Shown: positions 52,036-62,800 of the stretch, one piece after another
How positions within the stretch are numbered: the first letter of the stretch is position 1
Layout: each line of letters starts with the position of its first letter
Source of the DNA: Amaranthus tricolor
Taxonomy: Eukaryota > Streptophyta > Magnoliopsida > Caryophyllales > Amaranthaceae
Assembly: GCF_026212465.1 (NCBI RefSeq)
Contig: NC_080055.1
Coordinates: 15,918,245 to 15,982,244 of the forward strand
Reading direction: 5' to 3'
DNA length: 64,000 nucleotides
Notes under the pieces: model-generated
What the model was told of the DNA's origin: nothing
The model's input: only the letters and a program-made list of their open reading frames with translations
The model's database searches: none
Translations under genes and position numbers: made by a program

Positions 52036-53700
52036 TGAGGACTTGTATCAGAAGCTTGATACCAAAGAGGGGAAGAAGCAGATTTTTAAATTGGCAAGGA
52101 CTAGGTCCAGGCATGGGCAAGACTTAGAGTCAGTGAAATACATCAAGGATGAGGGAGGACGAGTTCTTCTGAGACAAGAGGACATCAAAACCAGATGGCT
52201 CCAATATTTCTCTCAGCTACTCAATGAGTCTAGGGGGCCAAAGGAGGCGGATAACCAAATTTCTTACGTCCAAAGACCACTGGAATACGGGTCAACGAGT
52301 GATATTACCACAGAATAAGTAGGAGAAGCTCTCAAAAAGATGGGGAGAACAAAGGCAGTCGGGCCAGATAACATCCCGATCGAGGTGTGGAGGGGTTTAG
52401 GAGAAAAGGGCATTCGTTGGCTGACTAACCTCTTTAATATTATTTTGAGGACACATAAGATGCCAGAAGAATGGAGGAGTAGCACACTAATACCTCTGTT
52501 TAAAAACAAAGGCAATGCGCAGGTATGCGGGAACTATAGAGGTATCAAATTTCTAAGCCACACAATGAAATTGTGGGAAAGAGTTATAGAGAGGACAATT
52601 AGGCAGGAAACGGTGATTAGAGAGAACCAATTCGGTTTTATACCAGGAAGGTCAACCAATGAGGCAATTCATGTTTTGAGGAGACTAATGGAGAAATATA
52701 AGGAGAGAAAGAAGGATCTGCATATGGTGTTCATTGACTTGGAGAAAGCGTATGATAGCATACCACGACGTGTCATCTAGGATAGCCTCAAGGCTAGAGG
52801 TATCTCTTTAGTGTACATTGAGGCTATACGGGATATGTATGACAGAGTTTCGACTAACATTCAGACACCGGTGGGGATAATAGAGCCTTTTCCGGTTAAA
52901 GTTGGACTACATCAGGGGTCGGCTCTAAGCCCTTTCCTTTTTATTGTCATTATGGAAGAGATTTCTAATGTATTTGGGAGACGGTACCGTGGTGCATGCT
53001 ATTCGCTGACGACATAGTGCTGGTAGCAGAAACTTGAGAGGAGGTTAGTAATAAATTGGATGAGTGGAGGGAAGCTTTAGAAGGTAAAGGGTTGCGCATT
53101 AGTCGTACGAAGACCGAGTATTTGCGCTATGACTTTATTGGGACATCACCGGTAGGTGAACCAGAGGTCTCCATTGATGAAGCAGTTGTTAAAAGTACGA
53201 CCAAGTACAAGTATTTATGATTGATTATTCAAAGAGATGGGGAGATTGACGGAGATGTAAATCATTGTATACATGCGGGTTGGCTCAAGTGGCGAGCAGC
53301 CACTACAGTGCTATGTGATAGGAAATTCCCAAACAAGCTAAAAGGAAAATTCTACCAGGCAGCAATCAGACCTGCTCTACTATATGAGACCGGATGTTGA
53401 CCTGTAAAGAAGATTTTTGAACATAAGATGGAAGTTACAGAAATGCGTATGTTGAGGTGGATGTGTGGGCACAAATTGATGGATCGAATTAGGAACCAAG
53501 AGTTTAGGGACAAACTAGGGGTAGCCCCTATTTCTGGAAAAATGCGCGGAAATATATTGAGATGGTTTGGACATATGCAGAGAAAGACTTTCGACGCCCC
53601 TGTGAGGAAGGTAGAAAGCATAACAGTAGAGGGTAAGAGGAGTCAAGGAAGACCCAGGAGAACTTGGGATGAGCAAATCAGAGTTGACTTGATAAGTTAA
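52036..53700 (+). pseudogene. RTE LINE reverse transcriptase
   Basis: Continues in phase from GYE across the solo LTR with DLYQKLDTKEGKKQIFKLAR. RVT_1 motifs: [96 protein letters not shown], then catalytic LFADDIVLV in a shifted frame near 53000, and the C-terminal MLRWMCG, RWFGHMQRK and GRPRRTWDEQI. Stops occur at 52316, 52780 and around 53030, 53218 and 53398, plus a frameshift near 52985. It would copy LINE RNA at a nicked target; this copy is dead. Confidence 0.88.
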
Positions 53701-54738
53701 ACCTCTCTGAGGGCCTGATTAGGGATAGGGTTAGTTCGAGGCGCCATATCCATGTTTTAGACTACTAATGTCGTCTTAGTTTACCTTTTGGTGTTCTTGC
53801 CCTCTTGCTTATCTCATTTCTGTTATTATTAGTTTTTGTTTTCTTTTTTTGTTGTTGGTTCTACTTATTTATTTATTTACAGGAATTTAAGTTATCTTTC
53901 CCATGTAGTTATGTCTCTTTATCGTCTCGAGTCGGGGGAATTCTTTGGTCGCGCTCTCCTTTATGGGTATGAGTTGTCGACGTCTCTCCCTCCCTAGACC
54001 CTGTTCATAGTTTTTCTATGAGCAAGATACACTGGGTAGGATGATAATGAAGATGATGAAAACGAAAATATGCAAGCTTACTTTTTTTCTATAAGTTATT
54101 ATCTTGGGATTAATAATTTATATTTGATTAAAGTTATTTGATTTGATTTCTTTTGATTGATAATTATTTATTATTTTCGTTTTTCTTTGGGTTGATGTTT
54201 TGTTCTTTCCATCGTACGAATTATATATCCAATATGGTTATTTGTTTTTTGGTTATTTCTGGATCATAATTCTTTTCTTTCTTTTTTCATGTTTGGGTAG
54301 ATAAGGGATTTTATTACAAGTATAGTCACGACGAAATACACTAACATGCGATTAAGTAAGTAAACATTCATCAACCCAAACATGAAAATAGAAAGAAAAA
54401 AAAATTGTAGGTTCGAAAGAAAAAAATTTGTAGGATTGAAAGAACAAAACATTAACCCAAAGACAAACTGAAACAATAAATAATTGTCATTCAAAAAAGA
54501 AATTTAAATCAAATAAATTTAATCAAATATAAATAATAAATCCCATGATATTAATTCATACAAAAAAGAAGCTTTTATATTTTCTTTTAAAACAAATTAA
54601 TGCCATTAGACCCATAAAAGGAAAACATAAAAAATATCGAAGTTAATAGAATTGAATGTTTTTTAACGGATTTTGTTACGGAATTTTTAAAATTAAAAAC
54701 ATTGTTGCTACCAAATACAAAAAAAGTAAAAAAGTGTT

Positions 54739-56271
54739 AACACTTTTGTTTCATCACATTCAAACCAAATGTCTTATTTTCATATAAAGTAATATTTTCT
54801 CTTATTTATCCATTTGTTTTAATATTAGAAAAAAATACGTAGAATAATTTAACCTATTCATGATTTTTCTACAATAATCTCACCTATATATTAACCATAA
54901 AAAATCCCAACTTTAAGAGGTAATTGACTATAGTAAACTTGGGTAACCCGATGGCTTGTTATAGTAGGTAATTCACCAAAATAGTAAATTGAAAATTAAT
55001 TTAAAATTAAAGAAAAATGTTGAAAATTTACATAAAAATTCGTAATAATAAAATAATCATAAAAGCAAAATTGTAAAAATTTTTTAACATTTTTTTGACA
55101 TTTTATTTTAATTTATCTTATTCGCTCCTCACTTGAGGTCCCATGTGATCTCTCGTCTATTTATCTTAGAATAGAAGGGAGCAATACAATTGAATTGTAA
55201 GTGAATGTTCTTCTCCAAAATAGGAAAACGATTAATCTAATATACGTATCTAACAAAAGTCACTTTTAGTTTTGAGTACGTGCATGCCATTTGAATGTAA
55301 TAAACAATTAGAAGAATTGAAGAAAGCATCCAAACCCAAAAGAACACTCTCAACGGTAAGTTGATGACGAGTTGGGTTTAACCAAAAGTTTTAGGAAAAT
55401 CACTAACAAATATCATATAGGCTAAAAATAAAACAATTTCTCTTATTAAATGTTTAATAAAACAATGATACAATTTTGTTGTTTGATAATCTTTAATATA
55501 AGAAACTAATAATATAAAGAACATAAAACGACTTCTTTGTCCATAAAATATCATGTATCGTAACTTCCGCTATGGTAACTGATAGTAATATTTTTTCACA
55601 CAACCAGTGTTAGTTCTGAGCATAAGTCGTGTAGCTGGCCACCTAGGCTCCGCTAGAAATAGTGGCTTTAAATATTAAATGCTGTTATTGTGTAACATTT
55701 TTCAACTAATTTGTTTGTTAACTTTTTTATATTTGAAGTAATTTTAGATCAATATATTGTTACAATATATTTCGTCTTGAATTATTTTTTTGAAGTGGAA
55801 TTTTTTTTTATCTTTTGATAAAATGAAAGAGCCACATTCTGAAAAAGACATCCCAAAATTAAATAGTGCCTTTACTTAGTACACTCTATTTCAATGCTCT
55901 TATTCATTCCTTAATATCTCTAATTGTGCATTATTAAAATTATGGAAAGTTGATATGAATAATCCTTGCATTGAGACGAATCAAACAAAATTCGACATGA
56001 CTATGTTTTAACTTGTAGATTAATAATAAAATACAACTTAAGAGTAAGAAATAAATAGTATCCAAAAAGCAAATGGAACATTAATGCTGAATTGGAGGGA
56101 GTATCAATTAAGCGACCACTATAAAAATCTAATGTTGTCACCACAATCAACAAACTGTGATGTTCCATCACTAATTTCATGTGTATATTTATAGCAAAAC
56201 ATGGCTGGTGATCACCTAAAAATATGATTAACATTGGATTATAAGGATAAACCAAATGCTAAAATATAATA
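54739..56271. other. AT-rich intergenic sequence, no gene seen
   Basis: No convincing coding frame. The 84-codon frame at 56001-56255 (-) is AT-rich and hydrophobic with no recognisable motif. Confidence 0.4.
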
Positions 56272-56968
56272 CTCCCTCCGAACCATTATAATAGTCCCAT
56301 TTCCTTGGGCACGGTTATTAAGGGTTGTGTGGGGTCCATTAAAAAGGTGGTAGTTGGGTATTTTTAAGTAATTGGATTAATTGTTAATGATTCCATCCTT
56401 TTGCTTAATAAAGTAGATAGAATGAATTTTGGAGGGAAAATTGGGTTTCACATTGTTTGGGAATTAAATGAAATTAATACATTTCCGAAATTGTTATAAT
56501 TAACCAAACATTAAACTACTTAATTTAAATTACAAAAAATTACATCAAATAAATTACAAAAACCGTCAAAATCATAAAATAAACTAAGTCTTCAATTCTT
56601 CCTTGATTTCTTCAACGTTTTTTGAACGGCAATTGAAAAAGAGCAACCCTCTCGCCACATGCGCATGCGGATATTAAATCTTTCGTTGACTTTAGATGTA
56701 TAAAAAAACAAACACGGAATACATTTAGTGTTCAAAATTAATTAAATAACTACAAAAAATCTAAAAGTTTTGATTTTGAAAAGAAGCCATCAATGTCAGT
56801 GGAAAAAAAATAAACTGATGAACAGAAGCCATGAATGAAACTGGAAGATAAATACACTGATGAAAAGAAGCCATGAATCCAGTGAGTTGACAAGTATTTT
56901 TAGTGGAATGGCGCCAAACTAAAAAAAATTGCGCCCATACAACCAAAAACACCAACATTCATTGCATC

Positions 56969-56975
56969 TATATAA
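56969..56975 (+). promoter_or_regulatory. Possible TATA box of mariner transposase
   Basis: TATATAA within CATCTATATAAGGC, about 70 bp upstream of the transposase ATG at 57043. Spacing suits a pol II promoter; prediction only. Confidence 0.45.
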
Positions 56976-57042
56976 GGCAAAATTAAATAAAGAAATCAGC
57001 ACCTCCAATTAATTTCCACCAACCCACATTGAAGTATATAGA

Positions 57043-58558
57043 ATGGTTAAAAAAAAAGATGTAGACAATTTTAGTAAGACTCAAATAATGCATGAGCTTT
57101 TAACGTCACTAAACAGTAAAGGGAAGCCACCATACGGGTTCATCAATGAAATTGCCAAGAAGTACGATGTGCATAGGAGGACAATCGGAAGGATATGGAG
57201 ATAGATTCGGGATCAAAAAAAAATCAAGTTCCAATTAATGTCAACAACAAGAAGACAGGGAGCAAAGGAAGGCCATCCATCCCCTTTGATGAAAACAAAT
57301 TCAAGTCAATTGAAAAAGTGAAGAAGACAACTTTAAGAGCACTGTCAAGGGCCCTGGGAGTTAGCCAAACCACAGTGTGCAGATGGAAAAAAAAAAGGTA
57401 CTTTCGAAAGCACACCAACGCAATCAAACCGTTACTTACAGACAAAAATAAACTCGACAGGTTAATTTTTTGTCTTAGTAGTTGCATTTTCGATGAGCAA
57501 ACAAGCAACTTCACATTTAATGAAATGTCAAATGTAGTGCACATGGATGAAAAGTTGTTTTATATTACAAGGACACAACAAACATATTATCTAACTCAAG
57601 ATGAAATAGAGCCACATAGAGAAATCCAATCTAAAAGATTTATCCCCAAGATCATGTTTATGTGTGCCGTTGCAAGACCAATCTTTTCTAGTGAAGGTGA
57701 GATGATTTTTGATGGAAAGACAGGCATATTTCCTTTTACACATGAAGTGGCAGCACAAAGGAGTTCAAAAAACAGGAAGAGAAGAGAGCCAGAGACCAAA
57801 CTAATACAATCAATCACTAAAGATCACACAAGAGACATGATTGTGCACAAGATACTACCAGCAATTAGAAGTAAATGGCCACCACATTTAAGCAAAACAA
57901 TTTTCATTCAACAGGACAATGCTAAACCACACATTTTAGATGATGATGAAGTGTTTAGAGAGGTGGCAACACTTGATGGATTTAACTTGCACTTAGTGCA
58001 ACAACCTCCTAACTCACCAGATATGAAGTGCTTGACTTAGGGTTCTTTAGGTCAATACAATCGTTACAGCATCAAAAATCAGCATACAACTATGCACAAT
58101 TAGTAAACGCAGTGACTACAACATTTGACAATCTGCAACCAAATGAACTGAAGAATGTATGGATCACACTACAAGCATGTAAAATTGAGGTTATTAAGAA
58201 ACTAGATGGTATGGATTATGACATTCCACACATGAGCAAATCAAAACTTGAAAGGGAAGGGAGACTCCCACATTGTTTGGGGGTACAGCAGGAAACAATT
58301 TATGAGGCACTAAGATATCTGGACACAAAGGTGGATGAAACTACATATGAGGTCATTTTATTTTACTTGGGGATCAAAGACGAAGCAGTTTTCCATCAAC
58401 TTCATTTAACAACAGCAAGCACAGAAGCAACAACAGAAGCAACAACAGAAGCAGCAGCAGATATTCCAGCAACAAATGAAGCAACAACAGATATTCCAGC
58501 AACAAATGAAGCACCAACAAAAGAAACAAGTACATTAACAGAAGCAGCACCAGCATGA
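57043..58558 (+). pseudogene. Mariner transposase, three or more lesions
   Basis: About 500 codons across three frames. The N-terminus (MVKKKDVDNFSKTQIMHELL, NEIAKKYDVHRRTIGRIW) is a first helix-turn-helix; a TAG follows at 57202-57204, then a likely indel in a run of nine A at 57215-57223. The middle frame (to 58040) has a second HTH (ALSRALGVSQTTVCRWKKK), the first catalytic Asp (VVHMDEKLFY) and the second (FIQQDNAKPH). A one-base loss at about 58026 falls just before the third (LDLGFF), which lies in the next frame exactly 39 residues after the second. A repetitive C-terminal tail follows. It would cut and paste the element; this copy cannot. Confidence 0.9.
58410..58557 (+). repeat. TEATTEA/DIPATNEA repeats at transposase C-terminus
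   Basis: Short tandem repeats of AACAACAGAAGC and of GATATTCCAGCAACAAATGA encode TEATTEATTEA and two copies of DIPATNEA. They extend the protein beyond the usual plant mariner end. Confidence 0.8.
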
Positions 58559-59027
58559 ACACCATGAACATGTAAATAGGACACACATGAGTATACTTTT
58601 GGGTTACCTTTTGTACTCACTTTTGGGTTACATTGTTAGGTAAATGTTTAGGTCTAAACACGATGTAGAAATTAAATCATGAAGTTGTTTAGACGTAAAC
58701 ATTTAGAAGGAAAAGACATATAACAATTTATTGATGGCTTCAAAAATAAAATGAAAAACAAATTCATCTCAGAGAACAAATTGAACTCATCATAGATAAC
58801 CCAAATCCCATACTAATTGCCTCCTACATCTGGTAAGAACATAGCCTCCTAAACATAATGTTTGGTGGCTTATGAACTGAAAATCCTAGATTTGTGGCAA
58901 AATGAATGGATTTAGGGATTTTGTAGCTATAATCAATTGTTTACCCTAAAAAAAAAAAATCATAGGGCAACAAAAACAGAACACGTAAGACATGCATACC
59001 ATACATACCACATAAACAAAATCATCA

Positions 59028-59362
59028 TTAGTCATAGAGGAAAGATGTATCCATAAGAGAAAATGGGCCTCGAACATCTATATCAGACAGCAATTCATCA
59101 TCATCCAATGATTCTTCATCTGAGGAAGGGAACAAGTTCTCAATGTATAGATCTTGAAGATCCAATTGTAAATCAAATATACCCTGTATTTCTTCATATT
59201 TAGAAGTTATACTTCTTCCCCAGTTAGGATCCGTTCATCAGAAGTCGTAGAAGATGCAGGTAGGCGATTGTAGAAATCGAACCATGGGTTAGGAGATCCA
59301 ATCGCAGGATCACTTTCTTGGGACGAAGACAACCAAGAAAGACAAGACCTTGGTGACGCCAT
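59028..59362 (-). pseudogene. Convergent small acidic ORF inside mariner
   Basis: Minus-strand frame starting MASPRSCLSWLSSSQESD at 59362 and reading PNPWFDFYNRLPASSTTSDE. After a one-base shift near 59209 it continues in another frame as SKYEEIQGIFDLQLDLQDLY, FPSSDEESLDDDELLSDIDV and FSLMDTSFLYD, ending TAA at 59028-59030; about 111 codons in all. The second half is strongly acidic. Upstream on the same strand are a TATA-like TTATAA (~59595) and a CT-rich leader. I do not recognise the protein. It lies wholly within the transposon and faces the transposase gene. Whether the shift is a lesion or an intron border is unclear. Confidence 0.45.
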
Positions 59363-59589
59363 GTTCGAAAAACCCAGAACTGTCAAGAACAAACCCAGAT
59401 TTAAAAAACCCCTAAAATTATTAGGATTTCAAAGAAGACAATGATGGTGGAAAAAAATAAAGATGAAGATAATAAACCGTAAACAGTAAGAATGGGGATA
59501 AAGATGAAGATCATTGAAGAAGAGGAAGAAAAATACAGACGTTGAGGATGAAGATGAGAGAGAGGGAGAGGTAGAGTTTCAGAGTAAAT

Positions 59590-59602
59590 AGGAGAATTAT
59601 AA
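59590..59602 (-). promoter_or_regulatory. Possible TATA box for convergent mariner ORF
   Basis: Minus strand reads CCTTTTATAATTC, followed downstream by CTCTACCTCTCCCTCTCTCT, a pyrimidine-rich leader typical of plant 5' UTRs. Prediction only. Confidence 0.35.
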
Positions 59603-59806
59603 AAGGGAGGGAATGATTAAGATTATTGATGTTGGGTTATATTGTTAATTATTTTGGGTTAGTAGGGTTTACGGGGTAAATTTGTAATTACGTGTGTAAA
59701 CTAAGGGTATTTAAGTAAAAAAATATTGACAAAAATAGAAATGAGACAACTAAAAAGACATTGCCAAATAAGGAAATGGGACTATTATAATGGTTGGGAG
59801 GGAGTA

Positions 59807-62800
59807 TGATTTATATATATGTTGTTGAAGAGTATGACAAGACTAATAAATGTGAAGTATACAGAAACATGATCCGGGGAATCAGAACAAATTTTTAGCC
59901 TAACTTTTATCTCCTTCATGAAATGACTAACATGTGCAATTGACTCTTGTCACCGAAAAATATGGTAAGTTTACTGTACGATTTGGTGTATGATACGCAC
60001 ATCCTCTTCTAATCAGGCATTCTATTTGATTTTGCGATGGTGTTAGAGTGATTTAAATTTTTAGTTAATTTGGCTTTTTGATATGATATTAGAAGTTAAC
60101 GTGATAAAAAGTTACAGATTTAAATCTCAACTACCTCTTATTTAAAGTAATATATTCAACGCACGTGTATAATTTGCATAAATTATACTTTTTACATAAA
60201 TTATACATGTGTGATTTGCATAACTATTCACATCTAAATATATGTTATGTAATTGGTTTAATATTATTATAGTGATAACTATATTTGAATGAAATTATTT
60301 ACATAAGATAACGATAATATGAAATTGCATCATTAATTAAAATTTAGATTTTTATATTTATTTATATTGAAAAAATATGTGCATTGCACGCGTGTATATA
60401 CTAGTATAACATATTTTAGGTTTTCAACAATCAGTCTAAGATTTTAGTTGAGTTGGTTTTTTGATATGGTATTAAAAGTCGTCAGTGTGACAAAAGGTTA
60501 GATGTTTGAATATCAACCACACCTCATTTATAGTGGAATATTCAACGCACATGCGAATCCACACTTCTAAATTCTAGCCTAAAAGGCTCTCGTGTGAGGG
60601 GTCCTGTTAGAATATAATAACATATGCAAAGACATTAACCATCAGTTTAAATTTTTGGTTGAATTCGTTCTTTGATATGTTATATAGTTTAACAAATGTA
60701 TGTTACTATTTCAATTTTAAATTTATTTAATTATAATTAGTTAAAATTATAAAAAACTAATATTAATAATATATAAATTATGATAAATCAAATATAATCC
60801 ATAAAACAAAACCCAAAATAAAAGTGATAGATAAATATAGGCATATAGCATTAGTATGGGACATGGTTTAATTTCGTCATAGTTAGGTCAAACATTTATT
60901 TTTGTGAAATTATTTTTGTTTTCAATAAGTTTGTGCTTTTCATGTCATAAGGAGGTAGCTTTTCATGATTGATGACATGCATTTTCTTCGAAATTAGTTT
61001 TGGGTCTTTTCTTGATTGCGACGGTGATTCAGCTATGATCTTTTAGGCACTTAAATTTTGTGATCACTAATTTGTTTACGATAATATGAAAAAGTATTGT
61101 TTTTAAAAAAAAAAATATATTTGATAATAAATAAAGAGAGGAAATTAAATATGTGGTTGAAATAAAAAGAAAGAAGGTAAGAGTGTATGAATTAAAGTAA
61201 AAGAACCTAACTAACTATTGTCTTAAAATAGAAATAATACAATATGAAAGAGAAACAACTTAAAATAGTAGATGATTGGGTATTTTGATATTAAAAAATA
61301 AAAATTATAAGGAAAATTTAATGTGATTTTTAGCTAAAAAATACTACGCAAGGTTTATGGTAAGGTTTGCCATACTCTAATCATAGATTGTCAAAGTTCA
61401 ATTAATGTTCTCTCCTCCTCATCATAATACAGATATCAAAATGTTCAATTCTTTATCTACTCTTGCCTATATAGAATCCTCTATGCTCCTGACACACGTT
61501 TCTTAGTTCCATCCCATTAGACTTTAATATCCATTCAATGAATTCTGAATGTTTATTTATATTATCCTTAATGCCTACTTACAATATACTTAATGCCTAC
61601 CGAAAAAAGTACTTAAAATACATGCTTACAATATTATTAATGTATACCTAAAAACTTAGCCTACTACTCTACTTGTCATATTCTTAATGCATACTTATAA
61701 TATCTTTAATGCCTACTTACAGTATATACTTAATGTCCACCGACTACATATTTAAGTACTTGCAATATTTTAAATATCTACTTATAATATTCTTAATACC
61801 TACTAAGAAATTTACAAACCGAAAAATTTAAAGTGGTACCAATTAGTATTAGAGTACCTAAATAAAATACCATAATCCAAATTACAGTGGTATTACTTGT
61901 CTATGCGTATGGATCATACCATTTGGCTTGGGCCGGATTTTATGATTGATTCCTCATCCAATTAAGTATTGTGGGATCAAAGAGGAATGTGCTTAGTCTG
62001 AATGTAATCTTACAAAGATTTAAAGAATAACTTGCACGATAAATTAAGGTACGTGTACTTAATCAAATGGCAATTACTCCTGATCATTAAGCGTGATAAT
62101 CGTCTTCCACTAATGACATAAACCCATGTATAAAAGAGAAGATAGAGAGTTTCATGACATGATATCATGGGCAACGATATCCTACAAGGTAGTTACAACT
62201 ATAAATGCCGTAAGTTTCATCCACATTCAGTACAAAATTATAAATATTAATATAACATTAGATACTCTGGAGTATTTTATCATCATTCAATTCCTTAGAG
62301 CATTTATAGCTCTTAATTTTTTACAAAGCCGTAAAATTAATAAATTGTAGTAAAGTTTCTACTAAGTGTAATTTGAATTTTAGCATCTAGGTACTTTTTC
62401 AAGCATTAAAACTTATTTGAACTTTAAAGTCGGTATTTGAAAACACTCTTTGGGCCCCTCTACATTTGTTGACCTTCATTTACTTTTTCTTGCCTTTTTT
62501 TTTCAAAACTAGTCAATTTTCTTATTTCACCCAAAATAAATTTGAGTCAAGTTCAACTATTTTTGGGTCCATTTTTATGTATTTGTGGTCTATAAGAAGA
62601 ATGATTTTATGTAATAAAAAGTGATATGATATATTATGAAAGATACAAATCATAACAAAAAAAGCATATAACCTATTAAATTGATTAAAATTTGATCAAT
62701 TTAACTCGAAATAACTAAATATATAAATAATAATGACACAACTGAAAAATAAGCCGTTCAATTACCTTTCAATCTACAATTCACCTAATTGATTATTAGA

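Larger units (their letters stand above)
50166..54062 (+). mobile_element. RTE-clade LINE, 5'-truncated, interrupted
   Basis: Non-LTR retrotransposon starting within the end of the endonuclease region and continuing through RT to a 3' end reading GATACACTGGGTAGGATGAT followed by a short GATGAT-type tail, a typical plant RTE terminus. It is split by a solo LTR at 50660-52035. 5' truncation is the usual outcome of target-primed insertion. It lies inside the left arm of a foldback element. Confidence 0.88.
50038..54738. mobile_element. Foldback element split by a LINE
   Basis: Left arm pieces 50038-50165 and 54063-54215 match, in reverse complement, the continuous right arm 54434-54738. If the intervening LINE is ignored, the two arms (~280 and ~300 bp) pair along their length at roughly 75-85% by eye around a ~220-bp loop. 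Markers: TAATGGCAT at the LINE junction (50157-50165) pairs with ATGCCATTA in the right arm (54599-54607), and TGGTAGCAA (50053) pairs with TTGCTACCA (54704). No coding capacity. Class unknown; a long-TIR MITE is most likely. Confidence 0.65.
56272..59804 (+). mobile_element. Plant mariner-like element (DD39D), 3.5 kb
   Basis: Full-length Tc1/mariner element with ~35-bp inverted repeats that differ at one position by eye. They start CTCCCTCCGAACCATTATAA at 56272 and, in reverse complement, CTCCCTCCCAACCATTATAA at 59804. TA dinucleotides flank both ends (56270-56271, 59805-59806), the mariner target. It carries a broken transposase gene on the plus strand and a small convergent ORF on the minus strand. 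Near-identical ends suggest fairly recent movement, perhaps by transposase supplied elsewhere. Confidence 0.93.
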
